Assembly: GCF_016863315.1 (NCBI RefSeq)
Contig: NZ_BOOQ01000027.1
Location: forward strand, 62,001 to 126,000
Length of the DNA: 64,000 nt
Direction of reading: 5' to 3'
Origin: Planotetraspora silvatica
GTDB lineage: Bacteria > Actinomycetota > Actinomycetes > Streptosporangiales > Streptosporangiaceae
Part shown: in pieces, positions 37,994 to 46,959 of the stretch
Position numbering within the stretch: position 1 is the stretch's first letter
Layout of the letters: every line of letters starts with the position of its first letter
Notes under the pieces: generated by a model
What the model was told of the DNA's origin: nothing
Seen by the model: only the letters and a program-made list of their open reading frames with translations
Database searches by the model: none
Program-made: the position numbers and the translations under genes

Positions 37994-38446
37994 CTAGATG
38001 ACCGCGACCGCGGTGACCAGGCCGATGACGAAGTGGGTGACGGACAGCAGGAGGGCGGCCGGCTGGAGGGTGGGCTCCTGGACGAGCTCGCGGACGGAGA
38101 TCCCGGCGACCCGGTCGAACACCACCATCCCGAGCGTCTGCGCGACGATGCCGACGAGGCCGAACACGAGCGTGGCGAGCAGCCCCTCCCGCAGAACACC
38201 CCCCGACGACCAGATCGAAGCCGCCACGATCAGGCCGACGGCCGCGAGGCTGGAGGAGGCGAGCAAGGTCGCGTTCGGGTTGCGCTCCGCGCGGATCACC
38301 TTGCTCAGCCGTCCGGGCGTGGCCAGGTCGATGACGTAGAAGCCGACGACGAGCAGCAGCACACCGAGGATCGCGTAGGCCAGGATCGCCAGCGAGCCGT
38401 GCCCGAGGACCTCGGCGAACGACGTGGCGGGGGGTGCGGTATTCAT
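37994..38446 (-). CDS. DUF350 membrane protein (YjfL-like)
   Basis: 150 residues with four hydrophobic segments (about 17-40, 62-80, 88-108, 125-148) and the DUF350 pattern GFYVIDLATPGRL and VRELVQEPTLQPA. In E. coli the related YjfL is in an operon with a DUF1190 protein and a YjfC ATP-grasp protein; here the same three families occur in order on one strand, 16 bp after the ATP-grasp gene. Role unknown, probably envelope-related. Confidence 0.85.
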   Translation of the reverse strand: MNTAPPATSFAEVLGHGSLAILAYAILGVLLLVVGFYVIDLATPGRLSKVIRAERNPNATLLASSSLAAVGLIVAASIWSSGGVLREGLLATLVFGLVGIVAQTLGMVVFDRVAGISVRELVQEPTLQPAALLLSVTHFVIGLVTAVAVI

Positions 38447-38462
38447 CGTGAGGCGGTCGCTT

Positions 38463-39626
38463 TCATCCGTGGATCCGGTGGGGGACGAAGGAGGAGGTGT
38501 CGTCGGTGATCAGGCCGGAGGTCTCGCGGATGCCGAGCCCGGCCGACTCGTCGTCGACCATCCAGGCGCCGAGGACCGGCCGCCAGCCGGAGAAGTCCGG
38601 CAGCGGAAGGAACTCCTGGTAGACGAACCCCTCGGCGCCGTAGTCGCCGTCGGTCTCGACCGTGAGGCCGGGGGACACGACGCGCATGGACGCGCCCTCG
38701 CGGCCGAGCAGCGGCTTCTCGACGTATCCGGGGCCGTCGGCGAGGTCGCGCGGGCCGTCGAGGTAGGCGGGGAGCAGGTTCGGGTGGCCCGGGTAGAGCT
38801 CCCACAGGACGGCCAGCAGCGCCTTGTTCGACAACAACATCTTCCATAGGGGCTCGATCCAGGCCATCGAGATCTGCTGGGCCATGGCGTGCGGCCCGAA
38901 CGGCTCGGCGACGATCCACTCCCAGGGGTAGAGCTTGCACAGGGAACGGACCACCCGGTGCTCCATGTCGACGAAGCGCCGGTTGAGCGCGTCCCAGCCG
39001 ATGTCCTCCATGGCGAGCGCGACCGTTTTCAGCCCGGCCTGCTCGGCGGTCTCCTGGAGGTAGGCGAGCGTCATCACCTCCTCGCCCGTCTCGTCGGCGC
39101 TCGTCCAGGCGAAGTGGACCGGGCCCGTCGGCAACGTCAGCGCCTTCCACCGGTCGATCAGCCGTTCGTGGATGGAGTTCCACTGATCGTCGTCGGGAAA
39201 GACGTCGCGCAGCCAGAACCACTGGACGATGGAGCTCTCCACCAGGCTGGTCGGGGTGTCCGCGTTGTACTCCAGCAGCTTGGCCGGCCCCGTCCCGTCG
39301 TAGCGCAGGTCGAACCTGCCGAAGACGTGCTGGTCACGCCGCCGCCAGGACTCCACGACGGCCCCGCGCCAGGCGGGCGGGACGGCGAAGTCGCCGAGCC
39401 GGTCGTGGGCGACCACGTGCTCGGCGGCCGCGAGGCACATCCGGTGCAGTTCCTCGACCTGCTCCTCGAGATCGAGGACCTCGTCCATGGTGAAGACGTA
39501 GTGGACGCCCTCGTCCCAGTAGGGCCGGGACAGGCCCTCGGGGTGGGCCGAGCGGTGGAACGCGAGGCCCTGCGACTCCACGGTGGCGGCCCAGTCGTCC
39601 CTCGGTCGTGACGCCTCCCTGCGCAT
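38463..39626 (-). CDS. Glutathionylspermidine synthase-like ATP-grasp protein (YgiC/YjfC type)
   Basis: 387 residues. ATP-grasp amidoligase fold: GRFDLRYDGTGPAKLLEYNADTPTSLVE carries the conserved metal/substrate strand, then MEDIGWDALNRRFVDMEH, and the C-terminal EKPLLGREGASMRVV and FVYQEFLPLPDF. The amidase half of true glutathionylspermidine synthetase is absent, as in YgiC/YjfC, whose reaction is unknown; they may ligate amino acids or peptides to proteins or small molecules. Its ATG overlaps the stop of the upstream DUF1190-like gene (TGATG). Confidence 0.88.
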   Translation of the reverse strand: MRREASRPRDDWAATVESQGLAFHRSAHPEGLSRPYWDEGVHYVFTMDEVLDLEEQVEELHRMCLAAAEHVVAHDRLGDFAVPPAWRGAVVESWRRRDQHVFGRFDLRYDGTGPAKLLEYNADTPTSLVESSIVQWFWLRDVFPDDDQWNSIHERLIDRWKALTLPTGPVHFAWTSADETGEEVMTLAYLQETAEQAGLKTVALAMEDIGWDALNRRFVDMEHRVVRSLCKLYPWEWIVAEPFGPHAMAQQISMAWIEPLWKMLLSNKALLAVLWELYPGHPNLLPAYLDGPRDLADGPGYVEKPLLGREGASMRVVSPGLTVETDGDYGAEGFVYQEFLPLPDFSGWRPVLGAWMVDDESAGLGIRETSGLITDDTSSFVPHRIHG

Positions 39627-40420
39627 CAGCCGCCGCCGCCCACGTGGAAGCCGAATCCGCCGCGCTGGATGACCCGCCCCGACCGCGTCGATATCTGCGA
39701 GCCGGACGGCTTGATCGTCGTCCCGTTGATGACCCGCCCGGCCAGGCGGGCGCCGCCGTAATACCACCCGTAGGCGCCGTGGGAGCCGTGGTAACGCGTG
39801 TCGTCGCAGTAGTCGTCGCTGACAACGGCGTACGAGCCGTCGGCCTGGCGGCTGGAGGTGTCGACGCAGTCCGCGTTCACCTCTTCGTAGCGGTTCTGCG
39901 CGACGCAGAATCCGACGACCAGGGTGGACAGGCCGCCGAGCATGCCGAGCTTGATCACGCTCGACTTCTTGACGCCGCCCGGCCGCCGATGGATGGGCGG
40001 GACCATCCCCATCGGCGGAGGGCCGGGCGCTCGGCGAGGTGGCTCCTGCCGAGGGGGACCTTGTGAAGGTTCCTTCTTCGGAGCGGCGCCCTCGGGCGGG
40101 GCGTCCTTGGAGGCGGCGGCCTCGGGACCGGGGTCCTTTGGCGGGGTGTCTTCGGGGGCCACGTCCTTGGGGGCGGCGTCCTTTGGTGGGGTGTCCTTGG
40201 GGGCGGTGTCCTCGGGACCGGGGTCCTTTGGCGGGGTGTCTTCGGGGGCCGCGTCTTCGGGGGTCACGTCCTTGGGGGCGGCGTCCTTTGGTGGGGCGTC
40301 CTTGGGGGCGGTGTCCTCGGGAACGGTGGCCTCGGGGGCGGCGTCCTTGGGGGCGGCGTCGTGCGGGGTGCGGTCGTCAGGGGTGGGATTCTGCGGGGGG
40401 TTCTCCCCGGATTCCGTCAT
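39626..40420 (-). CDS. DUF1190/YgiB-like membrane protein with Pro-Lys-Asp repeats
   Basis: 264 residues. Residues about 15-130 are tandem imperfect repeats of PPKDAAPKD/PEDTPPKDPGPED type. A membrane helix follows (about 153-175, KLGMLGGLSTLVVGFCVAQ), then a Tyr/Gly-rich domain with four Cys or so and a C-terminal VIQRGGFGFHVGGGG that resembles the end of YgiB-type DUF1190 proteins. GGGGGAG precedes the ATG. Paired with the YgiC-like ATP-grasp gene by a 1-base stop/start overlap, as ygiB/ygiC are paired in enterobacteria. Possibly the substrate of that ligase. Confidence 0.72.
   Translation of the reverse strand: MTESGENPPQNPTPDDRTPHDAAPKDAAPEATVPEDTAPKDAPPKDAAPKDVTPEDAAPEDTPPKDPGPEDTAPKDTPPKDAAPKDVAPEDTPPKDPGPEAAASKDAPPEGAAPKKEPSQGPPRQEPPRRAPGPPPMGMVPPIHRRPGGVKKSSVIKLGMLGGLSTLVVGFCVAQNRYEEVNADCVDTSSRQADGSYAVVSDDYCDDTRYHGSHGAYGWYYGGARLAGRVINGTTIKPSGSQISTRSGRVIQRGGFGFHVGGGG
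40087..40370 (-). repeat. In-frame repeats coding for Pro/Lys/Asp units
   Basis: A 40-bp exact repeat occurs at 40121-40160 and 40211-40250 (90 bp apart) and a second longer near-identical block at about 40161-40210 and 40266-40320 (105 bp apart). All spacings are multiples of three, so the repeats are coding and can expand or shrink without frameshift. Confidence 0.7.
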
Positions 40421-40553
40421 CGAGCTCCCCCCAGTAGCCAATCTGTGCAGATCAGTCGAACGATAGCGCCAGCCAGACGAACGGGACAGGGCGATGTTTG
40501 GTTCCCGGGCGGCCGCACGGGTATGGCCCGCGCGTGCCGGACCCGCCCTCGGG

Positions 40554-40559
40554 TAGCGT
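40554..40559 (+). promoter_or_regulatory. -10 element TAGCGT of a probable leaderless promoter
   Basis: TAGCGT lies six bases before the GTG of the PHP gene; no ribosome site is present there. Confidence 0.45.
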
Positions 40560-40565
40560 GCCGGT

Positions 40566-41606
40566 GTGGATCCGGTCGATGCGCTGAAACGGATCGCCTT
40601 CCTCCTGGAACGGGCGGGCGAACCCACCTATCGCGTCCGCGCCTTTCGCGGCGCGGCCGCCACTGTCGGCGGTCTCCCGCATGACGAGCTCGTACGGCTC
40701 GCGCGGACCGGCGGCCTCGGCGACCTCAAGGGCATCGGCAAGGTCACCGCTCTCGCCGTCACCGAGGCGCTGAACGGCGACGTGCCCACCTACCTCCGGC
40801 GCCTGGAGGACACCGCCGACGTCGACCTGGACGAGGCGACGTCCGCGCTGCGCGCGGCGCTCAGGGGCGATCTGCACAGCCACTCCGACTGGTCCGACGG
40901 GGGGTCGCCGATCGAGGAGATGGCGGCCGCGGCGCGGGCGCTCGGCCATGACTATCTGGCGCTCACCGACCACTCGCCCCGGCTGACGGTCGCGAACGGC
41001 CTGTCCGCGGACCGGCTCCGCACCCAACTCGACGTCGTCGAGGAACTCAACGCCGGCTTCGCGGCCGAGGGCGGGGCGTTCCGGATCCTCACCGGGATCG
41101 AGGTCGACATCAACGCGGACGGCTCCCTCGACCAGGAGCCGGGCCTGCTGGAGCGGCTCGACGTCGTGGTGGCGAGCGTGCACTCGCAGCTGAAGATGGG
41201 CGCCGGCGACATGACGCGGCGCATGGTGACGGCCATCGCCAACCCGCACGTCGACGTGCTCGGCCACTGCACCGGCAGGATCGTGCAGGCGGGCGGCAAA
41301 CGGGGTGGGCTGCGGCCGGAGTCGGCGTTCGACGCCGAGATCGTGTTCGAGGCGTGCAGGCGGTTCGGCGTCGCCGTCGAGATCAACTCCAGGCCCGACC
41401 GGCTGGACCCGCCGAAGCGGCTGCTGCGGCTCGCCTACGAGATGGGCTGCTCCTTCTCCATCGACTCCGACGCGCACGCTCCCGGTCAGCTCGACTGGCA
41501 GCGGTTCGGTTGCGCGAGAGCCGTACAGTGCGGGATCGGTCCCGACCGTGTCGTCAACACGCGACCGTGGGACGAACGGCACGCCTTGGGTGACGCCTCC
41601 GGGTGA
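40566..41606 (+). CDS. PHP-domain phosphoesterase with N-terminal PolX-type helix-hairpin-helix domain
   Basis: 346 residues. The N-terminus (about 1-95; ALKRIAFLLERAGEPTYRVRAF, LKGIGKVTALAVTEAL) is the 8-kDa-like HhH domain of family X polymerases. The rest is a PHP metal-dependent phosphoesterase: DLHSHSDWSDG, LTDHSPRL, GIEVDIN, HSQLK, GHCTGR and DSDAHAPG supply the His/Asp/Glu ligands. The PolX palm (nucleotidyltransferase) domain is missing, so this is a PolX-derived nuclease or phosphatase, probably in DNA repair or nucleotide turnover. Frame-consistent GTG start with a leaderless -10. Confidence 0.88.
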   Translation: MDPVDALKRIAFLLERAGEPTYRVRAFRGAAATVGGLPHDELVRLARTGGLGDLKGIGKVTALAVTEALNGDVPTYLRRLEDTADVDLDEATSALRAALRGDLHSHSDWSDGGSPIEEMAAAARALGHDYLALTDHSPRLTVANGLSADRLRTQLDVVEELNAGFAAEGGAFRILTGIEVDINADGSLDQEPGLLERLDVVVASVHSQLKMGAGDMTRRMVTAIANPHVDVLGHCTGRIVQAGGKRGGLRPESAFDAEIVFEACRRFGVAVEINSRPDRLDPPKRLLRLAYEMGCSFSIDSDAHAPGQLDWQRFGCARAVQCGIGPDRVVNTRPWDERHALGDASG

Positions 41607-41689
41607 TGCCGCGGGGTGACGTCTCGGGGTGATGGTGGTGTGGCGTCTGGGTGAGGCGTTTTCGTGGGGTTTCACCGGGCTCGTCGGCG

Positions 41690-41695
41690 TAGCTT
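41690..41695 (+). promoter_or_regulatory. -10 element TAGCTT of a probable leaderless promoter
   Basis: TAGCTT lies six bases before the ATG at 41702 with no ribosome site. Confidence 0.45.
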
Positions 41696-41701
41696 CGAAT
41701 C

Positions 41702-42160
41702 ATGGACCGCCGCGACGCCCTGGTGGAGGAGCTCCGCGCCGGCGGCCGGCTCTCCGCCCGCGAGCTGGCGTCGCGCCTCGGAGTGAGCAGGCGCACCGTC
41801 ATCCGCGACGTCGCGAGGCTGCGTGAGGCGGGGGTGCCCATCCGGCTCGACCCCGGCGGATACACCGTCACGGGGCTGGATTCGGTCAAGCGGTCGATCG
41901 ACCAGGCGCTGCTCGGACGGCGGGTCCTGCGGATCGAGTACGGCGACGGGCGGGGCGCGGTGACGTCCCGGGACGTCGAGCCCGGCATCTGCCTCGGCGG
42001 AAGGGGCGGCCACTGGTACCTGGTGGCCTGGTGCCGCCTGCGGGACGACGTCCGGGTCTTCCGCCTGGATCGGATCGTGTCGGCGGCCGTCACCAGCGAG
42101 CGGTATCCGGAGCCCGCGCCCGACCGTCTCGCGGACCTCGCGGACGCCGTCGGAGTCTGA
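41702..42160 (+). CDS. Short HTH-WYL transcriptional regulator
   Basis: 152 residues. HTH domain (LSARELASRLGVSRRTVIRDVARLREAGVPI, about 15-50) followed directly by a WYL domain (VLRIEYGDGRG to WYLVAWCRLRDDVRVFRLDRI). Usual YafY-type regulators have about 230 residues with a linker domain, as in the gene at 42765; here about 80 residues between the two are lacking, so this may be a deletion derivative or a minimal form. Both ends of the WYL domain are intact. Confidence 0.8.
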   Translation: MDRRDALVEELRAGGRLSARELASRLGVSRRTVIRDVARLREAGVPIRLDPGGYTVTGLDSVKRSIDQALLGRRVLRIEYGDGRGAVTSRDVEPGICLGGRGGHWYLVAWCRLRDDVRVFRLDRIVSAAVTSERYPEPAPDRLADLADAVGV

Positions 42161-42201
42161 CGAAAAGGCGGCTGGGCGCGCAGGGGCCGCGCTGGACGAT
42201 C

Positions 42202-42642
42202 ATGGGGATCGGCTTCTACCGGTCGCCCCAGGTGCCGTGGGCGACCGGCGGCCAGGGGGCCGTGCGGTACGAGGCGGAGAACGCCGCCATCTCGCGCGGG
42301 GTGGCCGAGTCGAACCACGCCAGGTTCTCCGGCACCGGCTTCGTCAACTACGACAACGCCGCGGGAAGCTACGTGCAGTGGACGGTGAACGCCGCGGCGG
42401 CGGGCGCGGCGACGCTCAGGCTCCGGTACGCCAACGGCACGACCACCGGCCGGCCCATGGACATCGCCGTCAACGGCACCACGGCGGCCGCGGGAGTGGC
42501 CTTCGACGGCACCGGAGCGTGGACCACCTGGCAGACCAGGACGCTCACCGTCAACCTGAACGCCGGGACGAACACGGTCAGAGCCACCGCCACGACGGCC
42601 GGCGGCGGTCCCAACGTGGACTACATCGAGATCCAGCGGTGA
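42202..42642 (+). CDS. Orphan carbohydrate-binding module (CBM6/35-like), probable gene remnant
   Basis: 146 residues, nearly all one beta-sandwich module: VRYEAENAAISRG, FSGTGFVNYDNAAGSYVQWTVN, LRLRYANGTTTGRPMDIAVNG, and WQTRTLTVNLNAGTNTVRATA, ending NVDYIEI. These modules bind polysaccharides and are parts of secreted enzymes, but here there is no signal peptide and no catalytic domain. The ATG has no ribosome site. Most likely the C-terminal end of a lost secreted enzyme gene, or a recent fragment. Confidence 0.55.
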   Translation: MGIGFYRSPQVPWATGGQGAVRYEAENAAISRGVAESNHARFSGTGFVNYDNAAGSYVQWTVNAAAAGAATLRLRYANGTTTGRPMDIAVNGTTAAAGVAFDGTGAWTTWQTRTLTVNLNAGTNTVRATATTAGGGPNVDYIEIQR

Positions 42643-42751
42643 CCGGGCCCGCGCGGCTCATGGGGACGAACGGGTCTCCGCGCCTCCGGGCGCCGGCGTT
42701 CGCGTGGGCATGGGGGCGCGCGGGGGCGCCGTAAATGTCGGTGGTGTGGCT

Positions 42752-42757
42752 TACCGT
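42752..42757 (+). promoter_or_regulatory. -10 element TACCGT of a probable leaderless promoter
   Basis: TACCGT lies seven bases before the GTG at 42765 with no ribosome site; supports that start over the ATG at 42735. Confidence 0.4.
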
Positions 42758-42764
42758 CTCGCCT

Positions 42765-43478
42765 GTGAACCGTACCGACCGGCTCTACGCGATCGTCGAA
42801 GACCTGCGGGCGATCTCCCCACGCTGCAGGTCCGCCCGTGATCTCGCCCGCCGGTTCGAGGTCAGCTCGCGCACCATCGAGCGGGACATCGCGGCCCTGC
42901 AACAGGCCGGGGTCCCCGTCTACGCCGAAGTGGGGCGTAAGGGGGGCTACGCGCTCGACAAGAGCATGTCGCTGCCCCCGCTCAACTTCACCCCCGCGGA
43001 GGCCGTGGCCGTCGCGATCGCGCTCAACGGGGCCGACCGGCAGCCGTTCGCGGACGACGCACGGAGCGCGTTGCGCAAGCTCGTCGCCGCGATGCCCGGT
43101 CACGAGGGGGACCGGGCGCGGCAACTGGCCGGCCGCGTGCAGATCATGACCTCCGATGCGCCCGAGCGGCCGGGGGACGGCCTGGTCACCAGAGTCGTCG
43201 AGGAGGCCGTCCTGCAGGGTGTCGTCCTCGAGATCGAGTACGCCGACGCCGAGGGCACGCTGACCGCGCGGCAGGTCGAGCCCGGCATGTTCGTCGGCGG
43301 GCGCACCGGCTCGTGGTATCTGGTGGGCTGGTGCAGGCTCAGAGAGGCCGTCCGCGTGTTCCGGCTGGACCGGATCATGACCGCGGCGCTCACCCGGCAG
43401 CGGGCGCCCGCCCGTCCGCTGGAGACCTTCGAATCGGACCTCTCCGACATGATCGTCCGGCACCCCGCGCTGGACTGA
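42765..43478 (+). CDS. YafY-type HTH-WYL transcriptional regulator
   Basis: 237 residues: HTH (SARDLARRFEVSSRTIERDIAALQQAGVPVYAE), a middle domain (KSMSLPPLNFTPAEAVAVAIAL) and a WYL domain (VVLEIEYADAEG to WYLVGWCRLREAVRVFRLDRIM). These regulators often control an adjacent VOC or enzyme gene; here only a VOC remnant follows at 43597. The WYL part is closely similar to that of the 41702 gene, so the two are paralogues. Confidence 0.88.
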   Translation: MNRTDRLYAIVEDLRAISPRCRSARDLARRFEVSSRTIERDIAALQQAGVPVYAEVGRKGGYALDKSMSLPPLNFTPAEAVAVAIALNGADRQPFADDARSALRKLVAAMPGHEGDRARQLAGRVQIMTSDAPERPGDGLVTRVVEEAVLQGVVLEIEYADAEGTLTARQVEPGMFVGGRTGSWYLVGWCRLREAVRVFRLDRIMTAALTRQRAPARPLETFESDLSDMIVRHPALD

Positions 43479-43596
43479 AAGGGCGGGACCGAACAGACGA
43501 ACAACTCCGACCGAAACACCGACAGGGGGTTGTCGCCACTCACTGTGAAGCTTGATCCGACGGCTTGGAGCATCTGCAGCAGTGAGGAGGGCGGCC

Positions 43597-43683
43597 GTGA
43601 GCATGCCTGCGATCAACACCGTGGCCTATGTCCAGGACACGCCGGGCAACCTCTTCCAGATCTTCGCCGAGGCGGGTTCCTGA
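43597..43683 (+). pseudogene. VOC-family gene remnant (28 codons)
   Basis: A GTG with AGGAGG upstream opens a 28-codon frame reading MSMPAINTVAYVQDTPGNL and FQIFAEAGS. The part VAYVQDTPGNLFQIF matches the extreme C-terminal strand of glyoxalase-like VOC proteins (metal-binding Asp/Glu end). The first few codons plus ribosome site may be the original 5' end, so an internal deletion removed about 100 codons in frame. It follows the WYL regulator that probably controlled it. Confidence 0.55.
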
Positions 43684-43828
43684 CCCGCTGAAGCGATCCT
43701 GGGCCGTCCGATCGCCCGCCGGGACCCCGTTCCCGTGCTTCCCCCTCCGGCACTTCCCCCACGGCGACCTGCCATCGGGCCGAGAGGGCGATCGGACGGC
43801 CCCTCCCACGTTCGGCGCGGTACGCCGT

Positions 43829-43929
43829 GCCGCGCGGGCTGACGCCGGGCTGAGAGGAAGCCGCGGGACGCCGGGCCGCGCCGCGCGGGCTGACGCCGGG
43901 CTGAGAGAAAGCCGCGGGACGCCGGGCCC
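43829..43929. repeat. 51-bp tandem duplication
   Basis: Two copies of a 51-bp GC-rich unit (starts at 43829 and 43880) that differ at about two positions. Non-coding on the predicted annotation. Confidence 0.75.
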
Positions 43930-43941
43930 GCAAGAACAGAA

Positions 43942-43967
43942 ACGGCCCCCGCCGTGGCGGGAGCCGT
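43942..43967 (-). terminator. aceE terminator
   Basis: 12-bp stem with one mismatch (ACGGCTCCCGCC / GGCGGGGGCCGT on the minus strand) and a 2-base loop, followed on that strand by TTTCTGTTCTTG; 26 bases after the aceE stop. Confidence 0.75.
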
Positions 43968-43992
43968 ACTGCTGAGTGAACCCTCGGAGAGG

Positions 43993-46746
43993 TCAGACGC
44001 CCATCGACTGGGTGTCGTTGGTCTCCGGAGTCGGGTGGCCGACCACCTCGGTCACGCCGTTCTTGAGGTGGTAGCGGGCGACGGCCTCCTGAAGCACTTC
44101 CTGCTTCATCTCGCCACGCTTGACCAGCTGGGTCAGCACCGCCAGCGTGATCGAGGCCGCGTCCACGTGGAAGTGGCGGCGCAGCGCCGACCGGGTGTCC
44201 GACAGGCCGAAGCCGTCGGTGCCCAGCGAGGACCAGTCTCCCGGCACCCACTGCGAGATCTGGTCGGGAACCGCGCGCATGTAGTCGCTGACGCCCACGA
44301 GCGGCCCCGGCACGCCGGCCAGCTTGCTCGTCACGTACGGGATGCGCTGCTCGGCCTCGGGGTTGAGCAGGTTGTGCTCATCGACCGCGAGGGCGTCCCT
44401 GCGCAGCTCCGACCACGACGTGGCCGACCACACGGCCGCCGACACGCCCCAGTCGTCGGCGAGCAGGCGCTGCGCCTCCAGCGCCCACGGCCCGGCGACG
44501 CCCGAGGCGACGATGTTCGCCTTCGGCCCGTCACCCGTCGCGGGAGCGAAGAGGTAGAGACCCTTGAGCACGCCCTCGACGTCGAGGTCGGCCGGCTGGG
44601 CCGGCTGCTGGTAGGGCTCGTTGTAGACGGTGAGGTAGTAGAAGACGTTCTCGGGCTGGTCCCCGTACATCCGCCGCAGACCGTCCTTGACGATGTGCGC
44701 GATCTCGAACGCCCACGCCGGGTCGTACGACACGGCGGCGGGGTTCGTCGAGGCGATGAGCGGAGAGTGGCCGTCCTCGTGCTGGAGGCCCTCACCGTTC
44801 AGCGTCGTGCGGCCCGCGGTGGCGCCGAGCAGGAAGCCGCGGCCCATCTGGTCACCGAGCTGCCACATCTGGTCGGCGGTGCGCTGGAACCCGAACATCG
44901 AGTAGAAGATGTAGACCGGGATCATGTGCTCGCCGTGGGTGGCGTAGGCGCTGCCCGCAGCCAGGACCGACCCCATCGAGCCGGCCTCGCTGATGCCCTC
45001 GTGCAGGATCTGACCCTCGGTCGACTCCTTGTAGGACAGCAGGAGGTCGCGGTCGACCGCCTCGTACGTCTGCCCGTGCGGGGAGTAGATCTTGGCGGTG
45101 GGGAACATCGCGTCCACGCCGAACGTGCGCGCCTCGTCGGGGATGACCGGCACGAAACGGTGGCCGATCTCCTTGTCGCGCATGAGGTCCTTCAGGAGGC
45201 GGACGAACGCCATCGTGGTCGCGACGTTCTGCTTGCCCGAGCCCTTGGACAGCTGCTTGTAGACGTCGTCGCCGGGCAGCTTGAGCGGCTTGGCCCGTAC
45301 TACGCGCTTCGGCAGGAAACCGCCGAGCGCGGCACGGCGCTCCTTCATGTAAGCGATCTCTTCGTTGTCCGGGCCCGGGTGGTAGTAGGGCGGCAGGTCG
45401 CCCTCGAGGTCCTTGTCCGGGATCGGCAGGTAGAGCCGGTCGCGGAACTCCTTGAGCTCGGCCTTGCTCATCTTCTTCATCTGGTGCGTGGCGTTGCGCG
45501 CCTCGAAGTCCTTGCCGAGCGTCCAGCCCTTGATGGTCTGGGCGAGGATGACGGTCGGCTGGCCGACGTGCTCGCGGGCCGCCTTGAAGGCCGCGTAGAC
45601 CTTGCGGTAGTCGTGGCCGCCGCGCGACAGCTTGCGGATGTCGTCGTCCGACATGTGCTCAACCATCTTGCGCAGGCGGGGGTCGCCGCCGAAGAAGTTG
45701 TCCCGGATGTAGCCGCCCGACTCGACCGAGTAGGTCTGGAACTGCCCGTCAGGGGTGGTGTTCATCTGGTTGACCAGCACACTGTCGACGTCCGCCGCGA
45801 GCAGCGGGTCCCAGTCGCGGCCCCAGACGACCTTGATGACGTTCCAGCCCGCGCCGCGGAAGTACGACTCCAGCTCCTGGATGATCTTGCCGTTGCCGCG
45901 CACCGGGCCGTCGAGCCGCTGGAGGTTGCAGTTGATCACGAAGGTGAGGTTGTCGAGCTCCTCACGCGAGGCGACTCCGATGGGACCGAGCGACTCGGGC
46001 TCGTCCATCTCGCCGTCGCCGAGGAAGCACCAGACATGGCTGCGGCTGGTGTCCTTGATCTTGCGGCTGAGCAGGTAGCGGTTGAACCGCGCCTGGTAGA
46101 TCGCGGCGAGCGGGCCGAGGCCCATGGACACCGTGGGGAACTCCCAGAAGTCCTGCATCAGCCGGGGGTGCGGGTAGGAGGGCAGGCCGTGGAAGCCCTG
46201 CGACAACTCCTGCCGGAACGCGTCGAGGTCGGTCGCCGACAGGCGGCCCTCCAGGAAGGAGCGGGCGTAGATGCCCGGCGCCGCGTGGCCCTGGATGAAG
46301 ACCTGGTCGCCCGACTCGCCGTGGTCCTTGCCGCGGAAGAAGTGGTTGAAGCCCACCTCGTACAGCGATGCCGCGGAGGCGTAGGTGGCGATGTGGCCGC
46401 CGACGTTGGTGTTCGCGTTGGCGCGGCTCACCATGACCGCCGCGTTCCACCGGATGTAGGCCCGGATCCGGCGTTCGACGTGTTCGTCGCCGGGGAACCA
46501 CGGTTCCTTCTCCGGCGGGATGGTGTTGATGTAGTCCGTGCTGCGCAGGCCGGGGACACCGACCTGGTGTTCACGGGCGCGCTCCAGCAGGCGGAGCATC
46601 AGATAGCGGGCACGGGTGCGGCCCTCGGTCTTGATGACGTTGTCGAGCGATTCGAGCCATTCCTGGGTCTCGCTCGGATCGACATCAGGCAACTGGCTGG
46701 GTAGGCCGTCGCTGATGATCGAGAAACGCTGGCGTCCGGAAGCCAC
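43993..46746 (-). CDS. aceE: Pyruvate dehydrogenase E1 component, homodimeric type
   Basis: Thiamine diphosphate-dependent decarboxylation of pyruvate in the pyruvate dehydrogenase complex, cytoplasm. 917 residues, normal for the type. Visible motifs: [24 protein letters not shown], the ThDP/Mg motif [12 protein letters not shown] to [15 protein letters not shown] (GDG...NCN, about 255-290). The GTG at 46746 is preferred because GGAAGG lies 9 bases upstream and similarity to other AceE begins at [18 protein letters not shown]; an ATG 9 codons earlier has no ribosome site. The E2 and E3 genes are not in this window. Confidence 0.95.
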   Translation of the reverse strand: MASGRQRFSIISDGLPSQLPDVDPSETQEWLESLDNVIKTEGRTRARYLMLRLLERAREHQVGVPGLRSTDYINTIPPEKEPWFPGDEHVERRIRAYIRWNAAVMVSRANANTNVGGHIATYASAASLYEVGFNHFFRGKDHGESGDQVFIQGHAAPGIYARSFLEGRLSATDLDAFRQELSQGFHGLPSYPHPRLMQDFWEFPTVSMGLGPLAAIYQARFNRYLLSRKIKDTSRSHVWCFLGDGEMDEPESLGPIGVASREELDNLTFVINCNLQRLDGPVRGNGKIIQELESYFRGAGWNVIKVVWGRDWDPLLAADVDSVLVNQMNTTPDGQFQTYSVESGGYIRDNFFGGDPRLRKMVEHMSDDDIRKLSRGGHDYRKVYAAFKAAREHVGQPTVILAQTIKGWTLGKDFEARNATHQMKKMSKAELKEFRDRLYLPIPDKDLEGDLPPYYHPGPDNEEIAYMKERRAALGGFLPKRVVRAKPLKLPGDDVYKQLSKGSGKQNVATTMAFVRLLKDLMRDKEIGHRFVPVIPDEARTFGVDAMFPTAKIYSPHGQTYEAVDRDLLLSYKESTEGQILHEGISEAGSMGSVLAAGSAYATHGEHMIPVYIFYSMFGFQRTADQMWQLGDQMGRGFLLGATAGRTTLNGEGLQHEDGHSPLIASTNPAAVSYDPAWAFEIAHIVKDGLRRMYGDQPENVFYYLTVYNEPYQQPAQPADLDVEGVLKGLYLFAPATGDGPKANIVASGVAGPWALEAQRLLADDWGVSAAVWSATSWSELRRDALAVDEHNLLNPEAEQRIPYVTSKLAGVPGPLVGVSDYMRAVPDQISQWVPGDWSSLGTDGFGLSDTRSALRRHFHVDAASITLAVLTQLVKRGEMKQEVLQEAVARYHLKNGVTEVVGHPTPETNDTQSMGV

Positions 46747-46894
46747 TGGGTCTCGCCTTCCGAGAATGGACATTGGTCACGTCGGATCTTGCTGAACTCT
46801 TGCCGGCCGGGGGTGCGTCCTGCTGGATCGCCGCTCCTCTTGGTCTTCCATCCTTGCTCTTCGGTCCAGAAAGCGCATCTCTACTCCCCGGTAA

Positions 46895-46959
46895 CCAAAA
46901 TGTCCCTGCTGGCAGCAGGGCTGGGATGGCTTAGACCACCGATGGTAGGACGATTTTGG
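46895..46959 (-). promoter_or_regulatory. Inverted repeats upstream of aceE
   Basis: CCAAAAT and ATTTTGG arms are 51 bases apart; between them is the 7-bp stem hairpin at 46904-46920. Located about 150-215 bases before the aceE start codon, so they may be operator sites or a leader structure. The regulator is not known. Confidence 0.35.

Larger units (their letters stand above)
43479..43992. other. 514-bp gene-poor stretch
   Basis: Holds the VOC remnant at 43597-43683, a 51-bp tandem duplication at 43829-43929 and the aceE terminator at 43942-43967. Nothing else was recognised; no intact gene fits on either strand. Confidence 0.6.

Noticed and set aside
40087-40370. Regular repeats considered as CRISPR or non-coding array
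   Set aside because: Repeats keep reading frame and code for Pro-Lys-Asp units of a gene with a ribosome site.
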